From Synechocystis sp. PCC 7338 (GTDB lineage: Bacteria > Cyanobacteriota > Cyanobacteriia > Cyanobacteriales > Microcystaceae), in assembly GCF_018282115.1 (NCBI RefSeq), contig NZ_CP054306.1:3640691-3704690 (forward strand): 64,000 nucleotides of DNA, read 5' to 3'. The position numbers were made by a program, and so were the translations under genes. The stretch's first letter is position 1. Each line of letters opens with the position of its first letter. Shown piece after piece: positions 46,379 to 56,788 of the stretch. The notes under the pieces are model-generated. The model made no database searches, was not told where the DNA came from, and saw only the letters and a list, made by a program, of their open reading frames with translations.

Positions 46379-48347
46379 GCCGCACCAATACGCCAGTCAA
46401 ATTATCGTGGCCATTGTATTCATTGGCCGCCTCCATTAATTTTCTCAGTCCCCGGTCCACATCTTGGCTGGAGCTAACATAGGGCAGGAGTAATTCTTGC
46501 CAATACTCCTCGACAAAATCATTGTCGGAAATGCCATCGGAACAGAGCAGAATCAGGCAATCCTCTTCAATTTCAAAGATTTTTACATCTGGTTTGATAT
46601 AACTACTACTGTGGGGGCCTAGGGCTTGGGTCAACTGATAGGCATCGGGGCGGGCATAGGCCAACTCCGGCTCCAGCCCGTTGAGGATAGCTTGCTGACC
46701 CACTTCATGATCCACCGTCAACTGCTCTAAACCGTTTTTGCGGGTAATTCGGTAAATACGACTGTCCCCCACGTGGGCGATCGCCATGGTGGTGTCCTTC
46801 ACCAGCATCATCACCAGAGTGGTACCCATGCGGCCACTGCCGGAGCTGGCATTACTTTGATTAACTTCGTAAATTTTTTGGTTAGCTAGACCAATACCTT
46901 CGGCAATGGTGTTTCTATCCGGCAACTTATTCGCCATAACAACTTGGAAATATTCCAGCAGGGTTTTGACCCCCATTTGACTGGCCACTTCCCCGGCCGC
47001 ATGGCCTCCCATACCATCACAGACCACATAAATTCCCTGGGCTTTGATGGTCTTGCCATGGTTATTGCGATGGGTTTCCACATCTGTGGTGATACCAAAA
47101 AAATCTTCATTATGCTGTCGGTGCCCACCCCGGTCAGTGTAGCCCGCATCCACCAGACTGATTAACTGCATGGGCAGTACCGCCGTGGGGACATCGTCCA
47201 CCTCTTCCGAGTCAAACACATTGGCATCGGGCATGGTCACCGGGTTACTACCGGAGGAAATTTCCTCTCTTTGCAGGGCGTTTTCCCCACTTTTGATCGC
47301 CGCAAAAACCTCATCTGGAATCTGCTCAAAATCCACTTCATGGATGGTAAAATCTTCCCTTTCTTCCTCCACCGTAATTACCAAATCTTCGATGTCCGTA
47401 AATAAATCGTCCATATCTTGGTACTCACCCTGGGCCGCCTTTTGCAATATGGCCAATAAATCCTCTCCCGCCGAGGGCACTGGACTAAAATAACCATGTA
47501 ATAGATCGCCAAATTCCTCTAGGGAAACCGGAGAGCTGCCATTGGCATAAATTTGCTCTAGGGCGATGTTTTGGTCTTCGTCCACCCGCAGATTTTTCGC
47601 CATCAATAGCCCTTTACCCCAGCCGGCTGAGGCAAGTTGATGCCAGAGTTGGAAGAGTTGATTAATCCAGAAAACCATCTCCAACCCAGGCAGGGAGTCC
47701 CCTTCTTCCCGCAGAATATCTGCCAACACATCCCATTCGGAACGGTCTTCCATTAACACAAAACCACAATCTCCGTCACACCAGGCATCATAGGCTTCCG
47801 GGATTTTGGGCACCAACTCTGGAAAGCGAAAATAAGGAATAATCGCCTTGGGTAAATTCAAGCTCGACCAAGTGTCATCGGCCATAATTTCCCCATCGGA
47901 CATTTGGGGTAATCGGGCTAACAGGTCTCCCTGTTGGGATAATAATGCTTTCAGTACGGACGGTTGTAGGGGCTGGCAATCTACCACCTTACTTTTGACC
48001 ATAATTTGTTCTCCTCCCCCGGACTCATCAATGGTAAATGGGTTTTCCTCCACGGAGGTGAGTAGTTGGTAACGTTGACCCACATCAATGAAGTTTCCAT
48101 AAAGCTTAATTTGTTGGGGATCAAAACTCTGTTCCGTTTCCCCATCTGGGCCCACCGTCACTGGTACTGTCACCAACACCGTTAATATCTGACCGGCGAT
48201 CGCCCCACAATGGGGACAATGGGCCTCTCCGTACTGCACCATTTCTCCACAATGATTACAGGGACGTTCCTTCAGAGACGCCCCACATTTTTGACAAACA
48301 CTGTCACGGTTAGGATTTTCGGCGGAGCACTGGGGACAAATCAACAT
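46341..48347 (-). CDS. pphB: Zinc-ribbon PP2C-type Ser/Thr protein phosphatase
   Basis: The 668-aa protein has N-terminal double zinc ribbon (CPQCSAENPNRDSVCQKC, CNHCGEMVQYGEAHCPHCG), a middle region with PbsB/kinase-like low similarity, and a C-terminal PP2C phosphatase with motifs DRGGHRQHNEDFFG, VCDGMGGHAAGEVAS, GDSRIYRI, CSDGISDNDF and HDNLTGVLVRL that supply metal-binding Asp residues. It corresponds to what I recall as PphB in Synechocystis. It lies upstream of the ccm operon on the same strand. Confidence 0.85.
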   Translation of the reverse strand: MLICPQCSAENPNRDSVCQKCGASLKERPCNHCGEMVQYGEAHCPHCGAIAGQILTVLVTVPVTVGPDGETEQSFDPQQIKLYGNFIDVGQRYQLLTSVEENPFTIDESGGGEQIMVKSKVVDCQPLQPSVLKALLSQQGDLLARLPQMSDGEIMADDTWSSLNLPKAIIPYFRFPELVPKIPEAYDAWCDGDCGFVLMEDRSEWDVLADILREEGDSLPGLEMVFWINQLFQLWHQLASAGWGKGLLMAKNLRVDEDQNIALEQIYANGSSPVSLEEFGDLLHGYFSPVPSAGEDLLAILQKAAQGEYQDMDDLFTDIEDLVITVEEEREDFTIHEVDFEQIPDEVFAAIKSGENALQREEISSGSNPVTMPDANVFDSEEVDDVPTAVLPMQLISLVDAGYTDRGGHRQHNEDFFGITTDVETHRNNHGKTIKAQGIYVVCDGMGGHAAGEVASQMGVKTLLEYFQVVMANKLPDRNTIAEGIGLANQKIYEVNQSNASSGSGRMGTTLVMMLVKDTTMAIAHVGDSRIYRITRKNGLEQLTVDHEVGQQAILNGLEPELAYARPDAYQLTQALGPHSSSYIKPDVKIFEIEEDCLILLCSDGISDNDFVEEYWQELLLPYVSSSQDVDRGLRKLMEAANEYNGHDNLTGVLVRLKVRPQIPLDVW

Positions 48348-48710
48348 AATTTAGGCGAGACGCAATAGACTGCGGTAACTGGGACAAATGACAACCAGTT
48401 TTTTCCAGAAAAGGCCCCACTTTGCCTATAAAACAACAATCAAGCTGCGCCGGGACAAAAACCGTGACTACAGGCGAGGAGGGGAGATTTCCAGGGAGAC
48501 GCTAATTTTTCAAGACCATCTCCTCCATGGTAAATACCTTATCTCAAAAATCAGACACTACTTCAATAAACTCTGCTTTTGTCGGCATTACCTCACTTAT
48601 TGAACGGTTTAGCCAGTTCTTAACACTCATTGTTGGTGGTATGGCTCCCCTAACGCCTCATGTGGGGTAAAGACTTTATGTAATGGTGCAATGGTTTGAT
48701 GCTCGTCAAT
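48348..48710. other. 363-bp gap between the PP2C gene and ccmN
   Basis: It holds one candidate short frame (48527-48670, +) and otherwise nothing I recognise. Confidence 0.45.
48527..48670 (+). CDS. Candidate small protein, 47 aa
   Basis: ATG 48527 to TAA 48670 reads MVNTLSQKSDTTSINSAFVG, then SLIERFSQFLTLIVGG, with a hydrophobic C-terminal half. It has no good ribosome site (bases before it read TCTCCTCC) and lies opposite to the surrounding genes. I know no relative; chance is possible. Confidence 0.25.
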   Translation: MVNTLSQKSDTTSINSAFVGITSLIERFSQFLTLIVGGMAPLTPHVG

Positions 48711-49436
48711 TTAGGAACCAGAATATCGTCGTTCCGGAAACAAAGTTAAGAGCAATTGATTAATATAAACCTGACCCACCACGGGCGGCTTTTCCTTGAT
48801 TTCTTCTGGGACTAACGGCGTAGTGGTGACCACAGTTGGAGCGGTTGGTACCGATTCCCTAGGGGGTTGATTGGGGGGAATATGTTCCTGTGGTTGGGCC
48901 GGATCTGGCATTGTTTCCTTTGCCATGGATTCTTTGGGTTTATTAGAGGGGGAATCCGTCCTAGGGGCAGGGGGGTCGTTGTCCCAGGGGGAAGGAATCG
49001 GGGCGATGGGGTTTGCTATCGAAGCGGAATTTTCTTCGGTAACGCTGTCACTAGTTGGAGCACTGGCGGTTACCGTCTGGGCACTGACAACCCGATTAAT
49101 TAGTAAAGATCCAGGGGGAATCAGGGCCTGGGCATCAATGTTCTGTTGAAAAACTGTGCTCCGGGAACCGAGGCAGGCTGTTTGTCCAATGGTCACTGGC
49201 CCAATGAGCAGACAACCAGGGGCGATCGCCGCCTGAGCTTGGATTTGGACATCACCGGCATGGGCGGTAATTACACTGCCTAAACCAATGCAGACCCCGG
49301 CGTCAATGGTAATTTGACAATCCGGAGCCGCTTCTAAAATAACTCCCGGAGCAATCACCGCTGTTTCGTGAATGATCACGTTACCACTCACAAAATATTC
49401 AGAAAGACTAACACTGTGAACGGGCGGTAACTGCAT
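48711..49436 (-). CDS. ccmN: Carboxysome assembly protein CcmN
   Basis: The 241-aa protein has an N-terminal left-handed beta helix of hexapeptide repeats (NVIIHETAVIAPGVILEA), a Pro/Ser-rich linker, and a C-terminal amphipathic encapsulation peptide (VYINQLLLTLFPERR) that binds the CcmK shell. It links CcmM-Rubisco cores to the shell. Last gene of the ccm operon. Confidence 0.93.
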   Translation of the reverse strand: MQLPPVHSVSLSEYFVSGNVIIHETAVIAPGVILEAAPDCQITIDAGVCIGLGSVITAHAGDVQIQAQAAIAPGCLLIGPVTIGQTACLGSRSTVFQQNIDAQALIPPGSLLINRVVSAQTVTASAPTSDSVTEENSASIANPIAPIPSPWDNDPPAPRTDSPSNKPKESMAKETMPDPAQPQEHIPPNQPPRESVPTAPTVVTTTPLVPEEIKEKPPVVGQVYINQLLLTLFPERRYSGS

Positions 49437-49470
49437 GGCAAAATCCGGAGGGCTGGTCGACTAGTGGTTA

Positions 49471-51477
49471 CTAGGGACGCTGAATAATGGTTTCCAACAC
49501 CCGTCGTTTCGCCGCAGGATCGATGCCCAGTAAGCGGACATATTCGCCATTGTGGTCTGCCAAGCAACCTTCTAGGGCCCGTAACACTTCCGACTCGTGG
49601 GTGCTGTTGATGGGGGCACAACTCTGCCAGGATTTGGCTTTAAAGCGGCGCTTATCCGTATGTTCGGTGCCAATTTTGTAACCCTGGGCCAGGAGGGAAC
49701 GCACCTGGGTGACCACACTATTGTCTAAACGCACAGCGGAGTTACCATAGCTGCTGCCGTTGCTACCGCCAAAGCCATTGCTGGAAGCACTACCAGTGCC
49801 ACTAACGCTGGCTGAAGATGGCGATCGCCCGGAAGTAACATTATCCCCCGGACGTTGGATAATTTGTTCTAGTACCCGTCGTTTCGCTCCCCGGTCAATG
49901 CCGATAATCCGCACATACTCCCCGGCATGGTCAGCGAGGCAAGCTTCTAATTTGGCTAAAACCTCAGCTTCCCGACCCCCATCAATGGTGGGACAGGTAT
50001 CCCAGGATTTGGCTTTAAAGCGCCGTTTATCCGTGTGTTCGGTGCCAATGCTGTGACCATTAGCCAGTAACCCCCGCACCGTTGCTACTACCTCTGGGGT
50101 TAAACCACCACCGCTACTATTACCGGGGGCACTCACTGGAGCGGATTTGTAGGTGCCGGCGCTGCTAGCACTGCTGGACTTACTGACACCATTGCCATTG
50201 GGACGGTGTACAACAATTTCTGCCACTCGCCGTTTACCTGCCGGATCAATGCCGATAATTCGCACATACTCGTTGGTGTGGTCAGCCAGGAAACGATTCA
50301 ATTCCTGCAGAGCTTCCCCTTCCCGATGACTGCTAATAATCCCCCCGGTCAGCCAAGAGCCGGTTTTGAAGCGACGGGCGCTGGCATATTCCAAGCCGAT
50401 CTTGCAACCCTGATGTAACAGAGCGCGCATCTGATTAGCACTATCCCCAGCTAAACTGCCTCCTTGGGCCGCGGTACTCCGGCTGGCACTACCACTACTC
50501 AAGGCCTTGGTCGTGGTGGTGCCCCGACTGGGGGAACCGGGTACATCGCCGGGGCGCTGAATAATCACTTCCACTACCCTGCGTTTGGCCCCCTGGTCAA
50601 TGCCAATTAGGCGCACATATTCCCCCGCAAACTCCTGGAGCCAACCTTCCACCGTGGCGATGACTTGGTCGGGGCGGAAACCGTCGGCGGTGCCACAGCT
50701 CTGCCAAGATTTGGTTTTGAAACGTCGTTCGTTGGCGTGCTCTGCCCCGATGCCATAGCCCTGGGCCAGGAGGGAGCGGATCTGGTTGGTAATGTCAGAA
50801 TTAATACTCATGTTGTCTATGGAATCTATATAGGGAGTTTCGGTAACGGGGGTAACAGCAGGGAGGGACTCCGGTAAAACACAGACGGCGGGATTACTCC
50901 CCTGGGTTGGGGAGGCACTTTCCCCTTGCATGGCCGCAATCTGCTGGACAAAATGGCGATCACCAGCTTGTACATCCGGCAAACTATCCGCTTGGTGTTG
51001 CTGGGTAATCATGGCACCGGAGGGCACCAACTTGTTGGGGGGGATTTCCACATTCTGGACGAGGGAATGCATCATCACCACCGCCCCATCCCCCACCCGG
51101 GCATTGAGCACAGTAGAACGGAAACCAACGAAGCAATTAGCGCCTAGGTAAACCGGGCCGTGAATCAAAGCCAAATGGGCCACACAGGTGCCCGGCCCAA
51201 TCCAAACAGAATATTCCTGGTCATCGTCCCCCAGCACCCGACCAGTTTCTAGGCCATGAACCACCACTCCGTGCTGAATTAAAGCATTATTGCCAATCCA
51301 AAAGGGGGTGCCCTCGTCGGCTCGGATGGAGCTACCAGGGGCAACACTGACCCCAGGTTGAATGCGCACATCCCCCACCACATTGGCAAACGAATGCACG
51401 TAGGCCGTCGGGTCAATTTGGGGGTCTGCTAAATGTTTGGACCAAGGCCTGGAAGCCAAGGCGGTGCGAGATCCCAT
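49471..51477 (-). CDS. ccmM: Carboxysome scaffold CcmM (gamma-CA-like domain plus four SSU-like repeats)
   Basis: ATG 51477 ([12 protein letters not shown]) follows a strong AGGAGG about 9 nt upstream, giving 668 aa; an upstream GTG (51531) would add 18 residues. The first 200 residues are a gamma-carbonic-anhydrase-like beta helix. Then come four Rubisco small-subunit-like (SSUL) repeats, near 50790-50550, 50445-50205, 50095-49850 and 49720-49475, each with RRFK...SW and GEYVR(I/L)(I/L)GID. They condense Rubisco. A short isoform starting inside (M at 50811) is expected by analogy, but no strong ribosome site marks it. Confidence 0.95.
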   Translation of the reverse strand: MGSRTALASRPWSKHLADPQIDPTAYVHSFANVVGDVRIQPGVSVAPGSSIRADEGTPFWIGNNALIQHGVVVHGLETGRVLGDDDQEYSVWIGPGTCVAHLALIHGPVYLGANCFVGFRSTVLNARVGDGAVVMMHSLVQNVEIPPNKLVPSGAMITQQHQADSLPDVQAGDRHFVQQIAAMQGESASPTQGSNPAVCVLPESLPAVTPVTETPYIDSIDNMSINSDITNQIRSLLAQGYGIGAEHANERRFKTKSWQSCGTADGFRPDQVIATVEGWLQEFAGEYVRLIGIDQGAKRRVVEVIIQRPGDVPGSPSRGTTTTKALSSGSASRSTAAQGGSLAGDSANQMRALLHQGCKIGLEYASARRFKTGSWLTGGIISSHREGEALQELNRFLADHTNEYVRIIGIDPAGKRRVAEIVVHRPNGNGVSKSSSASSAGTYKSAPVSAPGNSSGGGLTPEVVATVRGLLANGHSIGTEHTDKRRFKAKSWDTCPTIDGGREAEVLAKLEACLADHAGEYVRIIGIDRGAKRRVLEQIIQRPGDNVTSGRSPSSASVSGTGSASSNGFGGSNGSSYGNSAVRLDNSVVTQVRSLLAQGYKIGTEHTDKRRFKAKSWQSCAPINSTHESEVLRALEGCLADHNGEYVRLLGIDPAAKRRVLETIIQRP
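49475..50790 (-). repeat. Four tandem SSUL repeats within ccmM
   Basis: Four units of about 82 residues separated by Ser/Gly-rich linkers. Units 1, 3 and 4 share the RRFK(A/T)KSW core; unit 2 reads [12 protein letters not shown] and is the most divergent. The repeats are long and similar enough to allow recombination and change in unit number between strains. Confidence 0.85.
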
Positions 51478-51608
51478 GCAATAGTTCCTCCTAGATACAG
51501 CGAACAACCAGCCCAGGGGCTTTGCCAGCACTGCATCGGGTTCAAATACGTCCCAAGCAAAACCCTATTCCCCCAGTGGACAGGAAGGATGGGAAAAAGG
51601 GGGGAGCA

Positions 51609-51911
51609 CTATCTCCTATCATCCCTCTTGTTATAGAGGGAGCCACTAGCTACATTAACTGTGTCGATAATGCCCACCACCATGGCATCCAAAGGGCGAT
51701 CGCCATTACCCCGTTCCTTGCGGGCGGCACTGCCCCGGGCCACTAGCACCCATTCATTCAAGCCTGCACCCACTACATCGCCAGCCACCTCATAGCGTTC
51801 TAGGGGTTGGCCTTTGGTGTCGAGGAACTGAACCAGGAGCAGCTTGACGCCGGTCAAATTCGGTGTCTTCGATGTACTGACCACGGTCCCCAAAACTTTG
51901 GCAAGTTGCAT
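51609..51911 (-). CDS. ccmL: Carboxysome vertex protein CcmL
   Basis: The 100-aa BMC-V (EutN/CcmL) pentamer caps the vertices of the shell. It starts MQLAKVLGTVVSTSK and includes GQPLERYEVAGDVVGAG and GNGDRPLDAMVVGIIDTV, typical of the family. Confidence 0.95.
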   Translation of the reverse strand: MQLAKVLGTVVSTSKTPNLTGVKLLLVQFLDTKGQPLERYEVAGDVVGAGLNEWVLVARGSAARKERGNGDRPLDAMVVGIIDTVNVASGSLYNKRDDRR

Positions 51912-51943
51912 GGCTTAATTGGGCTCAAAATTTACAGGGAAAA

Positions 51944-52279
51944 TTAGCGGCGGATAATGGAAGGATTGACGATTTCCCGGAACTGTTCCACTGCTTCGGT
52001 GTAGCGAATGGGAAGAACATACTCCAGGTTTTCGTGGGGACGGGCAATAATGTGATTAGACAAAACTTCGCCACCGTTCACCCGACGGATATTTTCGATG
52101 CCAGCGGTAACGGAGGCTTGCACCTCAGACACGTCACCCCGCACAATCACGGTAACTCGACCGCTACCGATTTTTTCGTAGCCCACCAGGGTAACCCGGG
52201 CGGCTTTCACCATGGAGTCGGCGGCCTCCACAACGGCGGGAAACCCAAGGGTTTCAATCATTCCAACTGCAATTGACAT
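51944..52279 (-). CDS. ccmK1: Carboxysome shell protein CcmK1
   Basis: The 111-aa BMC-H hexamer ([30 protein letters not shown]) has a longer C-terminus ([10 protein letters not shown]) than CcmK2. It is nearly identical to CcmK2 over 100 residues, so a duplication. Confidence 0.95.
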   Translation of the reverse strand: MSIAVGMIETLGFPAVVEAADSMVKAARVTLVGYEKIGSGRVTVIVRGDVSEVQASVTAGIENIRRVNGGEVLSNHIIARPHENLEYVLPIRYTEAVEQFREIVNPSIIRR

Positions 52280-52408
52280 AGGTTTAAGTTACTCCCAGGG
52301 AATATCAAAATCAAAAAATCAAAATTACGCTCATTAGCGCCTATGGCTCCGGCTCGGCAGTCCCAGCTATTCTGTGTAGTTGACTACCGATCGCCAAGCA
52401 AAGGGGAA

Positions 52409-52720
52409 TTAATATGTCCGAAATTGTTCAACTTCTTCGGTGTAGCGAATGGGGAGGACGTATTCCAGGTTTTCGTGGGGACGGGCGATGATGTGGGTGG
52501 AAAGCACTTCGCCACCGTTAACTCGGTTAGCGGCTTCGATGCCAGCGGAAACAGAAGCTTGTACTTCGGAAACATCCCCCCGCACAATGACGGTAACCCG
52601 ACCGCTACCAATCTTTTCGTAGCCCACCAGGGTAACCCGAGCGGCTTTAACCATGGAGTCGGCCGCTTCTACAACAGCGGGGAAGCCACGGGTTTCGATC
52701 ATTCCAACTGCAATGGACAT
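52409..52720 (-). CDS. ccmK2: Carboxysome shell protein CcmK2
   Basis: The 103-aa BMC-H hexamer is the main shell tile and the first gene of the operon, with AGGAGA ahead of ATG 52720. It differs from CcmK1 at a few positions (R11 for L11, the GIEAANRV loop, a shorter tail). Confidence 0.95.
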   Translation of the reverse strand: MSIAVGMIETRGFPAVVEAADSMVKAARVTLVGYEKIGSGRVTVIVRGDVSEVQASVSAGIEAANRVNGGEVLSTHIIARPHENLEYVLPIRYTEEVEQFRTY

Positions 52721-53185
52721 GGGGGATAATCTCCTAGAATCGTGAAAGTGCAGGCAAAAGTTAGCAGGCGAGTTCGACTGTGGTCAGGGGCAGAGCCGGA
52801 TCTGGCCATTCCCACCAAGGGATCAAAACCCAGAACCCGATTGATTGCCTAACAGTCCACAGTAACAGCTTTGGTGAACGGAAAAATCAAGAGAATTTCA
52901 GAATAGGTTTTAGAAACCCAAGAGAAACTCCCGATACAAAAAGTATCGGCTCTTGACAGCTTTTCCTGCTGTTGAGGTCGAATTTAGGAGGATAAATAAA
53001 AAATTTACGGAAATCTGATTATTTACCCTATGAAAAGCATAGGAAACCTTGGGCCCTTTGACAATATAAGTGATTATGATAATTTTTAATTCAACTATTC
53101 AGCATTACTAATCAAAAAAAATCAGGGGGTGATCGCCGCTGCCGACGCTCATTTATATGATCAATTAACCGATGGCTATGGGCAC
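52721..53185. other. 465-bp region ahead of the ccm operon
   Basis: The gap contains the ccm promoter region. A perfect 7-bp palindrome with an A5 loop, CCGATAC/GTATCGG (52931-52949), and a weak gltD terminator (ATCA-GGGGG-TGAT at 53121-53133 next to an A8 run at 53114-53121, read on the minus strand) are seen. No gene. Confidence 0.45.
52931..52949. promoter_or_regulatory. CCGATAC-AAAAA-GTATCGG palindrome in the ccm upstream region
   Basis: The arms are perfect; the position about 210-230 bp upstream of ccmK2 suits either an operator or a hairpin in a long leader. It does not resemble the known LysR-type sites (TNA-N7/8-TNA) well enough to name a regulator. Confidence 0.35.
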
Positions 53186-54670
53186 CTAGGGGAGATCCGT
53201 TTCCCCCATTAAGTAAAGGTCACAGGCTTTGGCTGCCCCCCGACCTTCGTTGAAAGCCCAGACCACCAAACTTTGGCCCCGACGACAGTCCCCCGCCGCA
53301 AATACACCGGGAATACTGGTTTCATACTGGCCATATTCAGCTCTGATATTGCCCCGGGCATCCTTATCCAAGTTCATTGCATCCAAGAGGTAACTTTCCG
53401 GGCCGAGGAATCCCATGGCCAACAGCACCAATTGGGCCGGTCTGACCTGTTCCGTACCTGCTACTTGCTGGGGAATAAATCGTCCCTGCCCATCCTTTTC
53501 CCAACGGACATCCACCGTGTGGACCGCCTTAACCCGGCCTTGATCGTCCCCTTCAATTTTAGTGGCAGTGGTGAGGTAACTGCGGGGGTCGTGGCCATAG
53601 ACGGCGGCGGCTTCTTCCTGGCCATAGTCCATTTTGTAAACTTTGGGCCATTCTGGCCAGGGGTTATTGGCGGCCCGATCCTCAGGAGGTTTGGGCATAA
53701 TTTCCAATTGCACTAGGCTTCTACAACCGTGACGGAGGGAAGTGCCCACACAGTCGGTGCCGGTGTCCCCCCCACCGATAATCACCACGTCTTTGTCCTT
53801 GGCACTAATAAAATCCGGGCCCGGAGCTTTATTTAAAATTGCTTTGGTATTGGCAGTCAAAAATTCCATGGCAAAGTGAATGCCTTCTAATTCTCGACCC
53901 TCAATGGCCAAATCCCTAGGCCTAGTAGCCCCAGTACAGAGCACCACCGCATCGTAATCCTTGAGTAGGCCTTCTGGAGGTAAATCCTTGCCAATTTCCG
54001 TATTGCAAACAAAGGTAACTCCTTCTGCTTCCAGCACGTTCAACCGGCGGAGCACTACTTCTTCTTTGTCCAACTTCATATTGGGGATGCCATACATCAG
54101 CAAGCCACCGGGGCGGTCTTCCCGTTCGTAAACCGTCACCCAATGGCCAGCTTTATTCAACTGGGCGGCGGCGGCCAAACCGGCGGGGCCAGACCCCACC
54201 ACCGCTACTTTTTTGCCAGTACGCTTTGCCGGTGGCTCCGGGGTTACCCAACCTTCCTGCCAACCCTTTTCGATGATGGAATATTCGATATTTTTAATAG
54301 TCACCGGGGGATTGTTGATGCCCAATACACAGGAGCCTTCGCAGGGAGCTGGACAAACCCGGCCGGTGAATTCAGGAAAATTATTGGTTTTATGGAGTCG
54401 GTCTAGGGCTTCCCGCCACAGGCCTCGATAGACTAGGTCGTTGAATTCTGGGATGAGGTTATTGATCGGGCAACCACTGGCCATGCCACTGATCAAATTA
54501 CCGGTGTGGCAAAAGGGCGTGCCGCAATCCATGCAACGGGCCCCCTGGGTTTCCACCTGTTCGTCGGGCATGGTTAGGTGGAATTCGTCCCAATTCCTCA
54601 GGCGATCGCCGGGGCTTAATTCTTGGGGTGCTTCGCGGGTATATTCCAGAAAACCAGTGGGTTTGCCCAT
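53186..54670 (-). CDS. gltD: Glutamate synthase small subunit GltD
   Basis: The 494-aa protein starts at ATG 54670 ([13 protein letters not shown]). It carries the N-terminal Fe-S cysteines ([31 protein letters not shown]), FAD site [10 protein letters not shown] and NAD(P) site [10 protein letters not shown]. It supplies electrons to the large subunit GltB, not present here. Located upstream of the ccm operon on the same strand. Confidence 0.95.
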   Translation of the reverse strand: MGKPTGFLEYTREAPQELSPGDRLRNWDEFHLTMPDEQVETQGARCMDCGTPFCHTGNLISGMASGCPINNLIPEFNDLVYRGLWREALDRLHKTNNFPEFTGRVCPAPCEGSCVLGINNPPVTIKNIEYSIIEKGWQEGWVTPEPPAKRTGKKVAVVGSGPAGLAAAAQLNKAGHWVTVYEREDRPGGLLMYGIPNMKLDKEEVVLRRLNVLEAEGVTFVCNTEIGKDLPPEGLLKDYDAVVLCTGATRPRDLAIEGRELEGIHFAMEFLTANTKAILNKAPGPDFISAKDKDVVIIGGGDTGTDCVGTSLRHGCRSLVQLEIMPKPPEDRAANNPWPEWPKVYKMDYGQEEAAAVYGHDPRSYLTTATKIEGDDQGRVKAVHTVDVRWEKDGQGRFIPQQVAGTEQVRPAQLVLLAMGFLGPESYLLDAMNLDKDARGNIRAEYGQYETSIPGVFAAGDCRRGQSLVVWAFNEGRGAAKACDLYLMGETDLP

Positions 54671-54843
54671 GCTCGTAGTTACCTCTTGTGGTGGGGGCCA
54701 TCGCCATAAATTGGGGGTTAAGCCTAGTTTAAAGCAGTTCCCAACCAATGGAGGGTAACTTTTATCGAGATTTGCTGGCCATGTTGCTTTTTGTTACAAA
54801 TCACCGATGGATCAGTGTTAAAGTTTGTTCGATCAAAAACCAG

Positions 54844-54873
54844 AAAAAAGCCCCCACCCAGCCGGGAGGAGGC
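54844..54873 (-). terminator. Intrinsic terminator of the porin gene
   Basis: Read on the minus strand, GCCTCCTCCC (54864-54873 complement) pairs with GGGTGGGGGC around GGCT and is followed by TTTTTT (54844-54849). Strong stem with one mismatch. Confidence 0.75.
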
Positions 54874-54932
54874 CTAATTGAGAAGGAATTTCTTGTGGTG
54901 TGAGTTCTAGCTATTGGCTTGTTTAAACCAAT

Positions 54933-56705
54933 CTAAAACTTAAATGTGGTGCGGATTACCCCCACCCAGATCGCACTGTTATTACTGTTAGCTTCCGGGT
55001 TAAGAATCACATAGGCACCAGGGGTAATCTGGATGTTTTTGCTAACCGGGAATTTATACTGAGCTTCAATGATGTAGGGGGCACTACGATCATTGCTGAT
55101 CCGATCACCCACTAAGCTACCGACGTAGGGAGCGTAGGGCATCAAACCACCGCTGATGGAAGCCACTGCGCCTTCTTTGAACACATCCAGAACGGATAAA
55201 GACGCATTCCAAGTCCAGAGATCAGCACCAAGACCACTGCGATTTTGGGTATTGTTGCCGGTATTAAAACCTTGGGCGGTGGCATTGGCATAACCAAACC
55301 AACCGGCAAGGTTAAGCTTCTCGGTAATTTGCCAGGAAGTCTGGAAGTTATAGGTATCCATGGTTGTGGCCGCCTGGTAAAAGGGGTTACTGGCGATGCG
55401 GCTACCGGTACTCCCCGTCAAGTTAACGTCACCCTGGGTAAAGTATTTGTGCAGGTAGGAAATACCAAAGCTAAAGTCCTTGGTCGGTTTAACGTCAAAC
55501 TGGACCCCGGTGCTGAAGCTACCATTAAAAAGGCCATTTCCACTCTTAAATGTATTCAGGCCGTTGGGACTTTCAAAAATATCATCGGAGGGATTGTTAG
55601 CCTGGTTGTTGTTACCGAGGTAAGCCGCGGTGACACTGAAAATGTCATTGAATTTATAGCGAGCCGCACCACCAACCCCGGATGGACCCCGAAAAGCAAA
55701 GGGATTATAGCGACTAAAACGGCTCAGAGCACCGGTGTCTCCACTTGCTAAATAGGGATTATGGGTCTGAAACACGTCATCTAGACCCAACCCCCTGGCC
55801 CCGACCCAGGTGGTGAAGTTCCCCACAGGAAAGCGGTAAAATAGTTTATTGATGTCAACGTTGTTATCTGGACTAGAACCATCAAAGGCAAGGCGAGCCA
55901 TGTTGGTGCCGGTGGGGCCAGACAAGTTGGGTACACTGCCAGCCTGCAAACGAGTACGTAGTAAGTCTTTACCGGTAAAGCTGGTGTCGAAGTTTAAACG
56001 AACCCGACTGGACAAGGTGGCATTTTCCTCCACAGGAGCCGGGGCCGCCGCACCAAAGTTATCAATATTGTCCTGTTGACGCCAATCTACCGCTTTATCG
56101 CCTCCCCACTGGTCAACCAGGGCAAAAACTGCCACCCCATTCAGTTTAGTGGTGGTGGAAAATTGATGGTCTTCCAGGAAAGAAGTGCGGACTTCCAGGT
56201 TATCAATGCGAGCCCCCAAGGCGGCCAATTCCGCTTCAAACTCCTGCATTAAGCGTTTGAGTTTATCAATGTCTTCCCTTAGAACCGCTACGTTCTCCTG
56301 GATTAAACGCTCCATCACGTTCATACAAGCGTTCAAGCCGGCAGCAAATTCCCAACGACTCAACGCCCGATCGCCACGGAAAGTCCGGTCAGGATAACCC
56401 ACAATACAGCCGTAACGTTCAACTAAACTTTTGAGGGCTTCATAGGCCCAGGCGGTGGGTTGCACATCCCTCAACTCGGAAACACTGGTTATCTGATCCA
56501 TCGCTCCATGGGGATCAGAAACCAAGGCTCCACCACTGCCAGCACCAACTAGAGTGGGAAATCTTTGTTGCAATTGATTTTTCTTAAAGCTGTCCGGAAA
56601 GTTGGCCGAATCAAAGCTTTGAGCCACCACAGACGGGCTAAAAGCCAGAATCAACGCCACAATTCCTAAATTTGGGCGCAAAAAGCCCTGAGAATTGCTT
56701 CCCAT
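54933..56705 (-). CDS. SLH-domain OprB-type porin (cyanobacterial iron-uptake porin family)
   Basis: The 590-aa outer-membrane protein has a signal peptide (IVALILAFSPSVVAQSF), one SLH domain (about residues 70-135: YGCIVGYPDRTFRGDRALSR), a coiled coil (about 135-175) and an OprB-type barrel ending in aromatic RTTFKF. The SLH domain binds peptidoglycan. ATG 56705 follows AGGAG. Several paralogues exist in Synechocystis; members are described as iron-uptake porins, which matches the Fur-box-like site upstream. GltD lies just downstream but has its own terminator between. Confidence 0.88.
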   Translation of the reverse strand: MGSNSQGFLRPNLGIVALILAFSPSVVAQSFDSANFPDSFKKNQLQQRFPTLVGAGSGGALVSDPHGAMDQITSVSELRDVQPTAWAYEALKSLVERYGCIVGYPDRTFRGDRALSRWEFAAGLNACMNVMERLIQENVAVLREDIDKLKRLMQEFEAELAALGARIDNLEVRTSFLEDHQFSTTTKLNGVAVFALVDQWGGDKAVDWRQQDNIDNFGAAAPAPVEENATLSSRVRLNFDTSFTGKDLLRTRLQAGSVPNLSGPTGTNMARLAFDGSSPDNNVDINKLFYRFPVGNFTTWVGARGLGLDDVFQTHNPYLASGDTGALSRFSRYNPFAFRGPSGVGGAARYKFNDIFSVTAAYLGNNNQANNPSDDIFESPNGLNTFKSGNGLFNGSFSTGVQFDVKPTKDFSFGISYLHKYFTQGDVNLTGSTGSRIASNPFYQAATTMDTYNFQTSWQITEKLNLAGWFGYANATAQGFNTGNNTQNRSGLGADLWTWNASLSVLDVFKEGAVASISGGLMPYAPYVGSLVGDRISNDRSAPYIIEAQYKFPVSKNIQITPGAYVILNPEANSNNSAIWVGVIRTTFKF

Positions 56706-56773
56706 AAGTCACTCCTCACTACAGAGACTATTACAATCTATTCGTGTTTAGATTTTTAGAAGGTTATCATAGT

Positions 56774-56788
56774 TGAGAATTAATATCA
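56774..56788 (-). promoter_or_regulatory. Fur-box-like 7-1-7 repeat upstream of the porin gene
   Basis: TGAGAATTAATATCA matches TGATAAT-N-ATTATCA at 12 of 14 arm positions. It lies about 70-80 bp upstream of the porin ATG, in the promoter zone, and the TTGATA on the minus strand overlaps it and may act as the -35. Iron-dependent repression of an iron-uptake porin would be expected. Confidence 0.4.

Noticed and set aside
48388..48603. 71-codon plus-strand frame in the gap before ccmN
   Set aside because: Basic, aromatic, low-quality composition; overlaps another candidate frame and has no ribosome site or recognisable similarity.
49760..50056. Frames on the plus strand through ccmM and elsewhere in the ccm operon
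   Set aside because: They mirror the repeated SSUL units on the antisense strand and carry no independent features.
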